The notes below the pieces were generated by a model that was not told the origin of the DNA, made no database searches, and worked only from the letters and a program-made list of their open reading frames with translations. Of a stretch of 64,000 nucleotides of DNA, positions 10,812-23,248 are shown one piece after another. The DNA lies in NCBI GenBank assembly GCA_016806645.1, contig JACSYO010001951.1, positions 82,001-146,000 on the forward strand. Reading direction: 5' to 3'. The stretch comes from Ophiodon elongatus. Taxonomy: Eukaryota; Chordata; Actinopteri; Perciformes; Hexagrammidae. The translations under genes were made by a program, and so were the position numbers. Each line of letters starts with the position of its first letter. Position 1 is the stretch's first letter.

Positions 10812-12899
10812 ACCGTAAGACAGATACGGCACTCAGTAATACTTTGTAGAACCCCACTAGTGTAATGTGCTTTAATTCTGATTGAGCTGTGGCATAATTG
10901 TTGATAAAATAAACTAACATACTGTTTCTATTTCCATTCAGGAATAGTGTTTCTGGTACTAAATAATAGATCATAGTGATAATAACATTGAACTGCATGG
11001 AGATTGGTTGAAGTTCATGAAGCGTAATTCCGGGCACGTGCGTGTGCTGTGTGTATATATCTGTGTATGAATGTGTGTGCGTGGAAGTTCCTCAACTGTG
11101 TCGTGAATGGAAAGTCCTTCAGGTGTTTAAAAAAAAGTTTAAAGAAGACCATGTGAAATTACAGGGCGTAGTCGTGTTTAAAAAAAAGTTTAAAGAGCCC
11201 TTGAGGTATTTCAGGGCATAGGTACGGGTGAAATTCCTGGGGTGTTTAAAGACTCCAACAGTCGGATTAGGAGTGTTTGTGTGTTCGTAAGACTTGTGGC
11301 CATGAGCAGTATGTGCTGAGTTTAAAGGTAAATACGTAGGGCAGTGTTAAAGAAGGCTCGCGTGTATTACCGCGCATAGTTGCGTTTAAAAGGTTAAGAA
11401 GCTCGTGATTGATTACCGGGCGAAATTATACTTTGTGTGTGTATAATAAAATCATGGATAATAAAGAACTGACTGAGTGATTGAGAAGTGAGCGCGAGGC
11501 TGCGAGTGGTTGAAAGCTGAAGTGTGTTAAGCAGCTGCTGCTGCTGCTATCTTGATTTTGAAACGTATAATACTGTAAAAACTGTGTTTGGCTTTAACCC
11601 CCGCAAATGCATGATAAACTGTCTGCTTGTTGAAATGAAGCTTTCCATGAGTTATGGCCATTAACTTACGTGCCCGCTGACCTGTGTATGTTGCTTTAAT
11701 GTGATTCTAACTCGCTAAGAAACTAGGTTTAGCCAGACAGAGAGACAGGTAAATCCAGGTAATGTCTTTAAAAGTTAGGTACTAAACCAACTATATTAAT
11801 AAAATAAATAAGGGATAGATCTGGAGATAAAGAGGTAGATTACAAGTAGAAAATAAAAGTGCCGCTGGGAACTATTACGTATTAAAGTATATACATATAT
11901 ATTTATAAAGTACGAGTATTGTCTGCATCGATTTGCTGGAGGCACTGGTGCGTGCGTTATCAGATAATTAATATAATAAAGAATAAAGGAATAATATGTT
12001 GTCGATACCATAAAAGATAAATAAATACAGTTTAAACCGTGTTTTCAGAAAACCTAAAACAGACATAAAAGAAAAGAAAGATAAAATAAACAAATAGGCA
12101 AAGAGGGGATAAAAGAAAACTAGTAAAGACTGTAAAAATGAGACCTTAGAGAGAGATATCAAATACATGAGGAACTTATATTAAATAAATAATAAAATAA
12201 CTAATGTAATAAAGAGAAGTGATTACATTAAATAACTGAGCGAAAGCGCTTGAGATTGTTGACTCTGAGGTGACGTTGTGTGAGGTCAGGTCAGGTGTGT
12301 CAGTCAAGGCTGTGTGCGGTCAAACACTGGTGTGAGGCCGAGGAAGCATTTCCTTTGATATTTAATTTTGGCCAATGAGTTGTCTTCCTCATAGAAAAGA
12401 TATATGGTTCAAAGCTGTCCTGTGTCGGACAAACGCAATCTCCATGTCTACAAACTCCCGTGGGTTCGAGTGGCTGGTGGATTGGCGCCAATTTGGGTGA
12501 AAGTTCACGCGGGTACGCGCGCTCCTTGTCTGATGAGAGACACGGAGGGAGAAAAGAAAAAGGAGAGGAGTATAGTCAGAGCTACAGCGCTCTCTCGCTC
12601 TCCTCTTTCCTTGGTTTAAAATAATTGTAATTAACGTGAAAATTATATTTACATAAAAAGAGAAGAAATAAAAGGTGATACCAAAACTAATTATATATGG
12701 GGATTATTGGGCGTTGGCCGCTCATTGAAAATTGTTAAAATTAAAATAAGATTGTTGTGTGTGTGAGACTGAGACAGAACTACGTGCACTTTTGGGTGTG
12801 ACAGGTCGTTCTGCTGCGGTGAATCCGGTGGATTAAGGGACAGACTCTGATGGATTTGTTATTGACATATCAGGAAGGTGTGATAGCCATTCTATTGAT
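10812..12899. other. Intergenic DNA without a recognised gene
   Basis: AT-rich in most parts. Two imperfect copies of a GTGTTTAAAAAAAAGTTTAA motif (about 11127 and 11177) with related flanks suggest a short tandem duplication. A CTG run occurs at about 11535. No coding frame or RNA gene is supported. Confidence 0.5.
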
Positions 12900-14797
12900 T
12901 TAACCTCTTCCACTCCCCCCCATTTTGGAGCAAAAACGTCTGAAATGACGTACCCAAATTAAAATGGCTGTAGTTTCTTAACCACTCTGACTATACGAAT
13001 CAATGAGGTCTTGCTAGAAAGAAAGCCCCCTACAGTTTATTGTGAAAAAAGTTTCATAAAACCTGTAGGTCATACAGAAACAGAGCAGTGGGCCTCTGAA
13101 GTCATTACAAATTTAAGATTTTTGTCCGCCTAAAATAAAAAAACATATTTCAGTATAAATAACTGCCGGTGTCTGTATCTGTACAGGTAAAGGACAGTAT
13201 AGGTATGCAACTACACTATCAGTGAACACCTGCCTCAAATTTGAAGAAGATAGGACAAAGTATGACCATTCTACACTTTGTTTCATGAAAAGATCCAGGC
13301 GGAGCTCCACATGGTAACCAAATGATAATCTGACACACTAAAGGTGTTTTTTCCTTTACATTTTTATATGGTTCATCAATTGGAGCTAAATTTACAATTT
13401 CCAACTTTTCAATTGATTTTTGGTATCATCACAAACATATACCAATGTGTATAACTGTGTGATAACCACTAATAACAATGCAAAATATAACTTTGACTCC
13501 AAGTGGAGCAGATTTATTGAGAAATAAGAACATATATATATATATATATATGTACACACATATATATATATACACACATATATATATATATATACACACA
13601 TATATATGTACACACATATATATACACACACATATATATATACACATATATATATATATACACACACATATATATATACAAATATATATGTGTTACAGAG
13701 GCCGCATTAAATGGAGTCATCATGGATCTGTTAGTACGTGTTGTATATAAAACATGTTCTCATACCTAAACGACGGAAAAGGTTGTTTGTCAATAACTCC
13801 CAAAATGACATATATGACCGTGCTATAGAGAGGTGTCCCTGCAATTTAAAGGTACTTGTATATGAGACATACCCATGTGTTGTATATGATAATTTGCAGA
13901 ACAGTCTCAGCTATCTATATAATGAGGTACCAATTGTCCTAAGGCACTGTGTACAGGGATAATTTGGCCATAAAGCTGAAAAATTGAAGTCCGATTTTTT
14001 TCATTCTTTAAATCTCTGAAAATATAACTTTACTCATGTGGACAAACTGTTTTGGTGCTTGAAATTGGTTTACCAAAGTATAAGGTTCACAACAGTGGTG
14101 GAATTTATGGATGAAATAGTATATAAATGTATAATAAATGTCAAGAACCAAATTTTTTAATATCGTTTTTTGAGTAGAAGTGATGTCTGTCACTCCACTT
14201 CCACCAGCTGTTAAGAGGGACTGAGATCAAATGGGACTGAGTCATTACTTCATATTACAGATCAAGCTTCATGGGATGTGCAAATGAAAAATGAACATTA
14301 CAACCGTTTTTGTTTTCAAACAAAAATATTAAATATATCGCTGAAAGTACGTCTCTAACTGTAAACTTTCTCTTCGTACTTCCTCTCTTCTCTCTGTCCT
14401 CTCGGGTGCAGACTGAATGTAAACTGCAGTGTACTTAGGGATTTACTGAGTGTTCATTGGTTAGTTTCATACAAAATGTTGACAGACACATGAATCCACA
14501 AATGACGCTGAGAGGCGGAGCTCGACGCCCACGAATCACACGACACGTCCAAGCTCCTGGCGCGCTGTGTGAGTCACTTACGGTCTCATGAAAATTAGGA
14601 CACGGAAGTGGAGAGCATACGCTTCCGTAGACATCTTACCCATATATTTGTGCCGTATTATCGCGGCGATAATAATATAAACAGCGAGTAAACACAGCGA
14701 AAACGTGTCGGCACTTGCGTCGACCCCAGAGAGTTAAAGGTGAATTTAAGAAAATATGTAAAAATCGGGAAAATGCCCTTAGACCCTAGAGGGTTAA
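12900..14797. mobile_element. Non-coding piggyBac-like element with TTAA ends
   Basis: The left end TTAACCTCT (12900) and the right end AGAGGGTTAA (to 14797) form a short imperfect inverted repeat, each bounded by TTAA, the piggyBac target site. No transposase is encoded. The interior holds a TA/TACACA microsatellite (about 13530-13690). The part from 13691 onward is repeated at 26043-26714, where about 435 bp (14283-14717) are missing. Family assignment rests on the ends only. Confidence 0.4.
13530..13690. repeat. TA/TACACA microsatellite
   Basis: A compound run of TATATA and TACACACATA units. It opens long Tyr/Ile/His shadow frames on both strands that are not genes. The segmental duplication shared with 26043 begins exactly at its right edge. 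Confidence 0.9.
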
Positions 14798-16667
14798 AAG
14801 ATAATTTCTGCAAGTCAAGGAAGTCTTAGTCTGTAATAGTATAATTTTGTTTTGTGTAAAACCACTCAGTGAACTACATTTCTCATCTCGCACAATGACA
14901 CAGCTGTTACCTTGGCTTGCTAACTAGCTAGGTAACTTAGCTACGTGGTCGACGTGCAAATGTAATGGTATCGTACATGAAGTGTTTTATCAGCGTGTTT
15001 TATCACCCGGGAAGCAAAAGAAGAATCGTTGTTGGCCTGAGTACAGACGAAACACACAGGCGTCGTAGCTTCAGCGAGAGATGTGACTTTTGGGTGCGCA
15101 GTCTCTATAATATTTTTATCAGTCTTACAATGACATTTTTGTAAGACTTTTTTGACTTGCCAAATTATCTTTAATATCGACAAACATATGTTTAGCTAAT
15201 GGCACAATTGAAATGGGATTAAATAATTATTTGCATCTCGCCATTGACTAACATACATATTTTTAACGTTAGCATGCTAACGCATTTATTAATGATACTG
15301 TGAGATACCTGCTGTATTTCTAGGCAGCAGATGTTTACATGTTTTTATTTTAAGTACACCTAAATAAAATAAAAAACTTCAGTCAGTGGCAGAGTTCAAA
15401 TGTTACATATAAAATATAAGACAGCAAAAACTTAACTTACCACTGAAATAAATTTAAAAAAAAAATGACGTTACATCCATAGAAAATATCTACAATTTGA
15501 AAGAACCATTTTTTGTGACGTCATGGGTGAACGTGATGTTACATAAAAGTGCTGTCCCATTTTTATTTCCACCATTTCTAGGCCTTATAGTCTCTTACAC
15601 TCAACCATTTACCATGTGACGTCAGTAAGTCCTTGAGGGTTCAAGCTTTAAGGTTTTAGGGGGGACATTGGGATCGGGCCTAAGATAATTATGTGTCATG
15701 ATTTTTAAAGGAAGTGGAATGGCTTTACAAATGCGGAAGAATTCTCTAAAGGAGCATTTTGACAGTCGCTGATTGTGAGGTCTTGAACTTTCTGGAGAAA
15801 TTGATTAAGTAGCCTCATGCTCGGTGCATTTCATAATAAAAGAAAATCATGGAATTCAAAGCACTACAGCTCAATTTAATTTTAATTTCAAGCCCTATAT
15901 AATATATTTATATTAGGACAGATCTAGTTTAGTAACTTGACAGTGGGCTGACTAAACATTAACGTCACTATAATATTTTGCATTTGTATTCTTTCTACAA
16001 TAACCTTTATGTATCTGTCATTTATGACCTCATTCAACTAACTAATTAAATATACATATTCTTTATCTTATTTATTTATATAATATATAATAATTTATAT
16101 CTATATATATATTATTTTTAATAGTAATTCTTAATAGTGATCATTCTCTTTGTGATATAACAAACTGTCACTGTGTAGTCCTATCAAGGCTCTGATGAAG
16201 TAGAGATTTGTTTGTCAGTTGTCTGTCACAACGCACTGTTCGTGGCAAATGTCCACTTCAGACGTTTCTAGTAAAATGACAAAATAAGTTGTGATGATTC
16301 ATGATGATCAGTTTTATTCAAACAGGGACAGCAGGTCAAACAAGCTATGTGACTTCCGTAACTCTGCTGGCATAAGGGAGCGCATGAGCACACCTTTACT
16401 TCCAAAAGTGTTTGTAAACTGCTCAACAACTGGTGATGAATTGCGATTTTCTTCTGATTTTAAACAAAATTTATTATGATTTTGAAACATTTGAACATTA
16501 ACAAATTCTTCTGTGACTCTTAAACCATTTAACCCTTAACCATCATCTTACACACATATTCAACATACAGGAAGTACACTAAAAAAAATCACAGCTTGCC
16601 ATGGGGAACTTAAATTCACTCATTCAGCATTTTGCTAAGAGGCTACTCAATAATAATAATAATAATA
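13691..16667. repeat. Segmental duplication X, copy 1
   Basis: Nearly identical to 26043-28597, apart from a 435-bp segment present only here (14283-14717) and small indels. It lies directly upstream of a complete 676-codon gene in both places and ends in an AAT run (about 16650-16667). No gene recognised. The palindrome GTTAGCATGCTAAC (about 15267) and TGACGTCA-type motifs (near 15516) are present in both copies. Confidence 0.9.
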
Positions 16668-17346
16668 ATAGCATACATGTGTATTTATAGTATCACAAAA
16701 ATGTATGTCGATATGGCTCACCAGCTGATGTTGACCTGGCACGTTTTAATTAAAGAAGCAGATAGACCCGAAATTGCCAATAAGCTCACTTTATAGTCCT
16801 ATATAGAACTTTCTAGACTGTGCTTGTTATTATATAACAGTCATAATGTTGTGTTCATGTTGTGTTAACATTCATAGTAATAATATTGTGTACTTATTAG
16901 TTTTTTCTAAAACTTTCATGCCAATAAAACCACGTTGAAATGAATTAAATAGGAATGATTTTTTACAGTTTGAAGTGCATTGCAACAGTAACCATAGTAA
17001 CCAGGTAGAAGGGGGAGGGGGAGGGGGGTGAGGGGGAGGGGGGGTGGGGGGGAGGTTGCCAAGATGAGTTTTCTTCAAAGGCAGTGATGTCACAAAGAAT
17101 GTTGTGATGTCATCAGCTGTCTTTGAAATTGTATTGATATCAAATAACCTTGAGAGCTTATAACACACGAGCCTGTTCAAATCTTTGACCAAGTTATATT
17201 AGTTACTTTAACATTTAACTTTGTTTTTGTTCCTTTAAACCCCCATTTAAATAGTTTGAGTTCCTTTAAACCCCCATTTAAATTGTTTTTGTTCCTTTAA
17301 ACCCCCATTTAAAAATAATTTAACCCCCCCCCCCCAAAAAAAAGAA
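16668..17346 (+). promoter_or_regulatory. Upstream region of 676-codon gene, copy B
   Basis: Same architecture as copy A: the X-box-like GTAACCATAGTAAC at 16988-17001, two TGATGTCA sites (about 17083 and 17104) and the TTTAAACCCCCATTTAAA repeats. The G-rich tract is longer here (about 17010-17052). Confidence 0.5.
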
Positions 17347-19377
17347 ATGTTGGGCTCAAACAAATACGCAAAGGCCCCCAAAATGTCCATGTGTGGCCGA
17401 AGACCCCACCAGGACGAGAGGCCGCACCAGGATGACAGAAAATTCCAGGACAAGAGTCTTCCTGTTTTCGCCGTCTACCAACCGAACTGGTACAAAACAA
17501 AGGAGTCTGGTATTTTCCCAACAATTTCGGCACAACATAGGACAACGCAATTTGTCAACAACTTGGACAAAATATTGAAAACTGGACAACCAAAACAGGT
17601 AATTTTGTCCAAGACTGAGGGGAAAAGAATGCGCCCTACAGTAAACCAGCCTGAGGTCAAGCAGGCATCGTTGGGGATTAATCCAAAGCAGTTCTCCAGA
17701 GTAGAGGATAGAGCAACCGCCGAAGACAATTTTAAGAGGTTTCACCAGGATACCCGCAAATTCAATAGTTCACTCTGTGTTGCAAATGTGCACAGGGAGG
17801 ATGAGGTACTCATGGAACTCACCCGAGAGAAACGGAGAACTGCGGCGGGAAAAAAAAGGCTGGACGAAGAGGAGATGAGACGTGAACTGGAAGAATATTC
17901 GAGACTGGAAGAATATTCGAGACGACAGAAGCCGACAGCTGACCAGAGACACCTTTCCCGGATGGCTCTGGCAGACTATCACCTTCAGCAGATAAAAGAC
18001 AACAAGCAGCTGAAAGAGCAACAGAGACAACAGGAGAAGGAAGAGAGAAACAGACTCCGGGGCCTTGATCAAGTTTATGCACAGGGGCAAAGACAAGAGG
18101 AAGCCAAAGAAGTGGTGTTAAAGAAAAAGAACATGACAGATCGGTTAGAGGAGATCGCCAATAAAACCCATGGGAGAGAAACAGGTGCACAGAGACAAAT
18201 TTGCACCCAACTACTGCCAACACTTCCCAGAGCAACCAGGCTAAGAGACACTTTGGCAGCAGCAGGCAACGAAACGGATGCAAAGAGACAAATTAAGGAG
18301 AAGGAACCAGTACCCAGACCAGTCAAGGACCAGACCCGTTTATTGAGACGCAGTCGCCAACCACCCAACATGATCAACATGAATATTGACTGTGTGCAAC
18401 CACTTCCGAGAACCACCAGGCTAAGAGACGCTTTGGCAGCATCAGGCAATAGCTCCACTGGCGATTCTGAGAGGTCCGGCCACGGATCAAACTGTACGGG
18501 GGCAGGGAAATCCTTAATCAGGCTGAAGCAGGACCGCAACAAGCTGCAGCTCAACTATGTGGAGAACAGCAAGGTTGATCCCCTGCCGAACCGCTTGCCG
18601 TCCATTGGCCCAAAAGGAGCACTTGCAGGAAAATGCGCTGTCCCTGCTAGGGTAGAGGCATCCAGGTACCGTGGGACCGATAAAGGGGAATCAGATCGGC
18701 TCGAGGAGATGGCCAATAAAACCCGTCGGAGAAAAACGGATGCACAGAGACACATTGAGGCGAACGAAAGGAAGGAACCAGTACCCAGACCAGCCAAGGA
18801 CCAGACCCGTTTATTGAGACGCAGCCGCCAACCACCCAACATGATCAATATGAATGTTGACTGTGTGCCACCACTTCCGAGAACCACCAGGCTAAAAGAC
18901 GCTTTGGCAGCAGCAGGCAATAGTTCCACTGTAGATTCTGAGAGGTCCGGCAACGTATCAAACTGTACAGGGGCAGGGAAATCGTTGCTCAGACAAAACA
19001 CTACTCAAACCTTCAACAGAGGATTAGGAATTCTCCCCAGTGGGGAGGAGGGGCCCAGCTGTGTTGAGCATTTCTCAGGAAAAGCTCTCCCTAACTACAG
19101 CACAGAGCAAACACGGTTAATCAAGCTGAAGCAGGACCGCAACAAGCTGCATCTCACGTTTGTAGAGAACAGCAAGGTTAATCCCCTGCCGACCCGCTTC
19201 CCGTCCGTTGCCACAAAAGGAGCACCCGCAGGACAACCGTGTCCCCCAAAGCGTTTGGCGAAGCCCCAACACTACTCGGCAGACACGGTCCAACCTTTAC
19301 CCAGATATGCCACCGCGGAAACCAAGTGTATCAAACGGCGCCAGGAACGCAATAAGCTGCAGCTGAGTAGGCCTTAA
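17347..19377 (+). CDS. 676-aa basic coiled-coil protein, copy B
   Basis: Complete frame, same length, start and stop as copy A. Ala427 replaces Ile427, and one silent change (CGT for CGC) is seen near codon 460. Coiled coil at ~150-275 and the C-terminal repeat modules are unchanged. No lesion. With the X-box-like site 346 bp upstream it has the same promoter layout. Function unknown; a ciliary TPH-type protein or a transposon accessory protein are the two options I consider. Confidence 0.6.
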   Translation: MLGSNKYAKAPKMSMCGRRPHQDERPHQDDRKFQDKSLPVFAVYQPNWYKTKESGIFPTISAQHRTTQFVNNLDKILKTGQPKQVILSKTEGKRMRPTVNQPEVKQASLGINPKQFSRVEDRATAEDNFKRFHQDTRKFNSSLCVANVHREDEVLMELTREKRRTAAGKKRLDEEEMRRELEEYSRLEEYSRRQKPTADQRHLSRMALADYHLQQIKDNKQLKEQQRQQEKEERNRLRGLDQVYAQGQRQEEAKEVVLKKKNMTDRLEEIANKTHGRETGAQRQICTQLLPTLPRATRLRDTLAAAGNETDAKRQIKEKEPVPRPVKDQTRLLRRSRQPPNMINMNIDCVQPLPRTTRLRDALAASGNSSTGDSERSGHGSNCTGAGKSLIRLKQDRNKLQLNYVENSKVDPLPNRLPSIGPKGALAGKCAVPARVEASRYRGTDKGESDRLEEMANKTRRRKTDAQRHIEANERKEPVPRPAKDQTRLLRRSRQPPNMINMNVDCVPPLPRTTRLKDALAAAGNSSTVDSERSGNVSNCTGAGKSLLRQNTTQTFNRGLGILPSGEEGPSCVEHFSGKALPNYSTEQTRLIKLKQDRNKLHLTFVENSKVNPLPTRFPSVATKGAPAGQPCPPKRLAKPQHYSADTVQPLPRYATAETKCIKRRQERNKLQLSRP

Positions 19378-19385
19378 ATCGCCGA

Positions 19386-22300
19386 TCCTTCTTCATGGGT
19401 TTACTCCGGGTACTCCGGTTTCCTCCCACTAAATAAATCTAAAATCAAAATTAGGTTAAAAAAAATAAATAACTCTTCATGGGTTTACTCCGGGTACTCC
19501 GGTTTCCTCCCACTAAATAAATCTAAAATCAAAATTAGGTTAAAAAAAATAAATAACTCTTCATGGGTTTACTCCGGGTACTCCGGTTTCCTCCCACTAA
19601 ATAAATCTAAAATCAAGATTAGGTTAAAAAAAATAAATAACTCTTCATGGGTTTACTCCGGGTACTCCGGTTTCCTCCCACTAAATAAATCTAAAATCAA
19701 GATTAGGTTAAAAAATAAATAAATAACTCTTCATGGGTTTACTCCGGGTACTCCAGTTTCCTCCCACTAAATAAACATTAAATATATATTAAGGTTAAAA
19801 AAAATAACTCTATTCATGGGTTTACTCCAGGTACTCCGGTTTCCTCCCACTAAATAAATCTAAAATCAAAATTAGATTAAAAAAAAAAAAAACTCTTCAT
19901 GGGTTTACTCCGGGTACTCCGGTTTCCTCCCACTAAATAAATCTAAACTCAAAATTAGGTTAAAAAAAAATAATAACTCTTCATGGGTTTCCTCCCACGA
20001 AATAAATCTAAAATCAAAATTAGGTTAAAAAAAAAAAAAAACTCTTCATGGGTTTACTCCGGGTACTCCAGTTTCCTCCCACTAAATAAATCTAAAATCA
20101 GAATTAGGTTTTAAAAAAATAATAACTCTTCATGGGTTTACTCCCACTAAATAAATCTAAAATCAGAATTAGGTTAAAAAAAAATAACTCTTCATGGGTT
20201 TACTCCGGTTTCCTCCCACTAAATAAATCTAAAATCAAAATTAGGTTAAAAAAAAAATAACTCTTCATGGGTTTACTCCGGGTACTCCGGTTTTCTCCCA
20301 CTAAATAAATATAAAATATGAATTAGGTTTAATAAAAAAAAAACTCTATTCGTGGGTTTGCTCCGGTTTCCTCCCACGAAATAAACATAAAATATATATT
20401 AAGGTTAAAAAAAATAACTCTATTTATGGGTTTACTCCAGGTACTCCGGTTTCCTCCACTAAATAAATCTAAAATCAAAATTAGGTTAAAAAAAAAAAAC
20501 TCTTCATGGGTTTACTCCGGGTACTCCGGTTTCCTCCCACTAAATAAATCTAAAATCAAAATTAGGTTAAAAAAAAAAAATAACTCTTCATGGGTTTACT
20601 CCGGGTACTCCGGTTTTCTCCCACGAAATAAACATAAAATATATATTAAGGTTAAAAAAAAAACTCTATTTATGGGTTTACTCCAGGTACTCCGGTTTCC
20701 TCCCACTAAATAAATCTAAAATCAAAATTAGGTTAAAAAAAAAAAAAACTCTTCATGGGTTTACTCCGGGTACTCCGGTTTCCTCCCACTAAATAAATCT
20801 AAAATCAAAATTAGGTTAAAAAAAAATAATAACTCTTCATGGGTTTCCTCCCACGAAATAAATCTAAAATCAAAATTAGGTTAAAAAAAAAAAAAAACTC
20901 TTCATGGGTTTACTCCGGGTACTCCAGTTTCCTCCCACTAAATAAATCTAAAATCAGAATTAGGTTTTAAAAAAATAATAACTCTTCATGGGTTTACTCC
21001 GGTTTCCTCCCACTAAATAAATCTAAAATCAAAATTAGGTTAAAAAAAAATAATAACTCTTCATGGGTTTACTCCGGGTACTCCGGTTTTCTCCCACTAA
21101 ATAAATATAAAATATGAATTAGGTTTAATAAAAAAAAAAAACTCTATTCGTGGGTTTGCTCCGGTTTCCTCCCACGAAATAAACATAAAATATATATTAA
21201 GGTTAAAAAAAATAACTCTATTTATGGGTTTACTCCAGGTACTCCGGTTTCCTCCCACTAAATAAATCTAAAATCAAAATTAGGTTAAAAAAAAAAAACT
21301 CTTCATGGGTTTACTCCGGGTACTCCGGTTTCCTCCACTAAATAAATCTAAAATCAAAATTAGGTTAAAAAAAAATAATAACTCTTCATGGGTTTACTCC
21401 GGGTACTCCAGTTTCCTCCCACTAAATAAATCTAAAATCAGAATTAGGTTTTAAAAAAATAATAACTCTTCATGGGTTTACTCCTACTCTGGTTTCCTCC
21501 CACTAAATAAATCTAAAATCAAAATTAGGTTAAAAAAAAATAACTCTTCATGGGTTTACTCCGGGTACTCCGGTTTCCTCCACTAAATAAATCTAAAATC
21601 AAAATTAGGTTAAAAAAAAATAACTCTTCATGGGTTTTCTCCGGTTTTCTCCCACTAAATAAATATAAAATATGAATTAGGTTTAATAAAAAAAAAACTC
21701 TATTCGTGGGTTTACTCCGGTTTCCTCCCACGAAATAAACATAAAATATATATTAAGGTTAAAAAAAATAACTCTATTTATGGGTTTACTCCAGGTACTC
21801 CGGTTTCCTCCCACTAAATAAATCTAAAATCAAAATTAGGTTAAAAAAAAATAATAACTCTTCATGGGTTTACTCCGGGTACTCCGGTTTCCACTAAATA
21901 AATCTAAAATCAAAATTAGGTTAAAAAAAAATAATAACTCTTCATGGGTTTACTCCGGGTACTCCGGTTTTCTCCCACTAAATAAATATAAAATATGAAT
22001 TAGGTTTAATAAAAAAAAAAACTCTATTCGTGGGTTTGCTCCGGTTTCCTCCCACGAAATAAACATAAAATATATATTAAGGTTAAAAAAAATAACTCTA
22101 TTTATGGGTTTACTCCAGGTACTCCGGTTTCCTCCCATTAAATAAATCTAAAATCAAAATTAGGTTAAAAAAAAAAAAACTCTTCATGGGTTTACTCCGG
22201 GTACTCCGGTTTCCTCCACTAAATAAATCTAAACTCAAAATTAGGTTAAAAAAAAATAATAACTCTTCATGGGTTTACACCGGGTACTCCAGTTTCCTCC

Positions 22301-23248
22301 CACTAAATAAATCTAAAATCAGAATTAGGTTTTAAAAAAATAATAACTCTTCATGGGTTTACTCCGGGTACTCCGGTTTCCTCCCATTAAATAAATCTAA
22401 AATCAAAATTAGGTTAAAAAAAATAACTCTTCATGGTTTTACTCCGGTTTTCTCCCACTAAATAAATATAAAATATGAATTAGGTTTAATAAAAAAAAAA
22501 ACTCTATTCGTGGGTTTACTCCGGTTTCCTCCCACGAAATAAACATAAAATATATATTAAGGTTAAAAAAAATAACTCTATTTATGGGTTTACTCCAGGT
22601 ACTCCGGTTTCCTCCCACTAAATAAATCTAAAATCAAAATTAGGTTAAAAAAAAAATAACTCTTCATGGATTTACTCCAGGTACTCCGGTTTCCTCCCAC
22701 TAAATAAATCTAAACTCAAAATTAGGTTAAAAAAAAAAAAAAACTCTTCATGGGTTTACTCCGGGTACTCCAGTTTCCTCCCACTAAATAAATCTAAAAT
22801 CAGAATTAGGTTTTAAAAAAATAATAACTCTTCATGGGTTTCCTCCCACTAAATAAATCTAAAATCAGAATTAGGTTTTAAAAAAATAATAACTCTTCAT
22901 GGGTTTACTCCGGTTTCCTCCCACTAAATAAATCTAAAATCAAAATTAGGTTAAAAAAAAATAACTCTTCATGGGTTTTCTCCGGGTACTCCGGTTTCCT
23001 CACACTAAATAAATCTAAAATCAAAATTAGGTTAAAAAAAAAAAACTCTTCATGGTTTTACTCCGGTTTTCTCCCACTAAATAAATATAAAATATGAATT
23101 AGGTTTAAAAAATAACTCTATTTGTGGGTTTACTCCGGTTTCCTCCCACTAAATAAACAAAATATATAAAATATACATATATATATATTTTGTTTGCGTT
23201 TCCAGACTCTCTCTTGGAGAGCCTCCTCTGGCACGAGGCCCGTCAACA
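19386..23248 (+). repeat. Long ~84-bp minisatellite with higher-order structure
   Basis: About 45-50 units over 3.8 kb, the largest of the four arrays. Unit variants alternate in a recurring order: standard; CAGAATTAGGTTTTA type; ATATGAATTAGGTTTAATA type; CGAAATAAACATAAAATATA type. The last recurs near 20378, 20626, 21172, 21731, 22058 and 22535, giving a higher-order repeat of several hundred bases. Ends with TA-rich DNA and the conserved GTCAACA block (to 23248). Confidence 0.9.

Noticed and set aside
12480..12505. TTGGCGCCAATTTGGGTG as a retroviral primer-binding site
   Set aside because: No LTR end with CA precedes it, and no leader or gag-like frame follows; the motif alone is a palindromic GGCGCC.
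13478..13750. Tyr/Ile/His-rich frames
   Set aside because: Translation of a TA/TACACA microsatellite.
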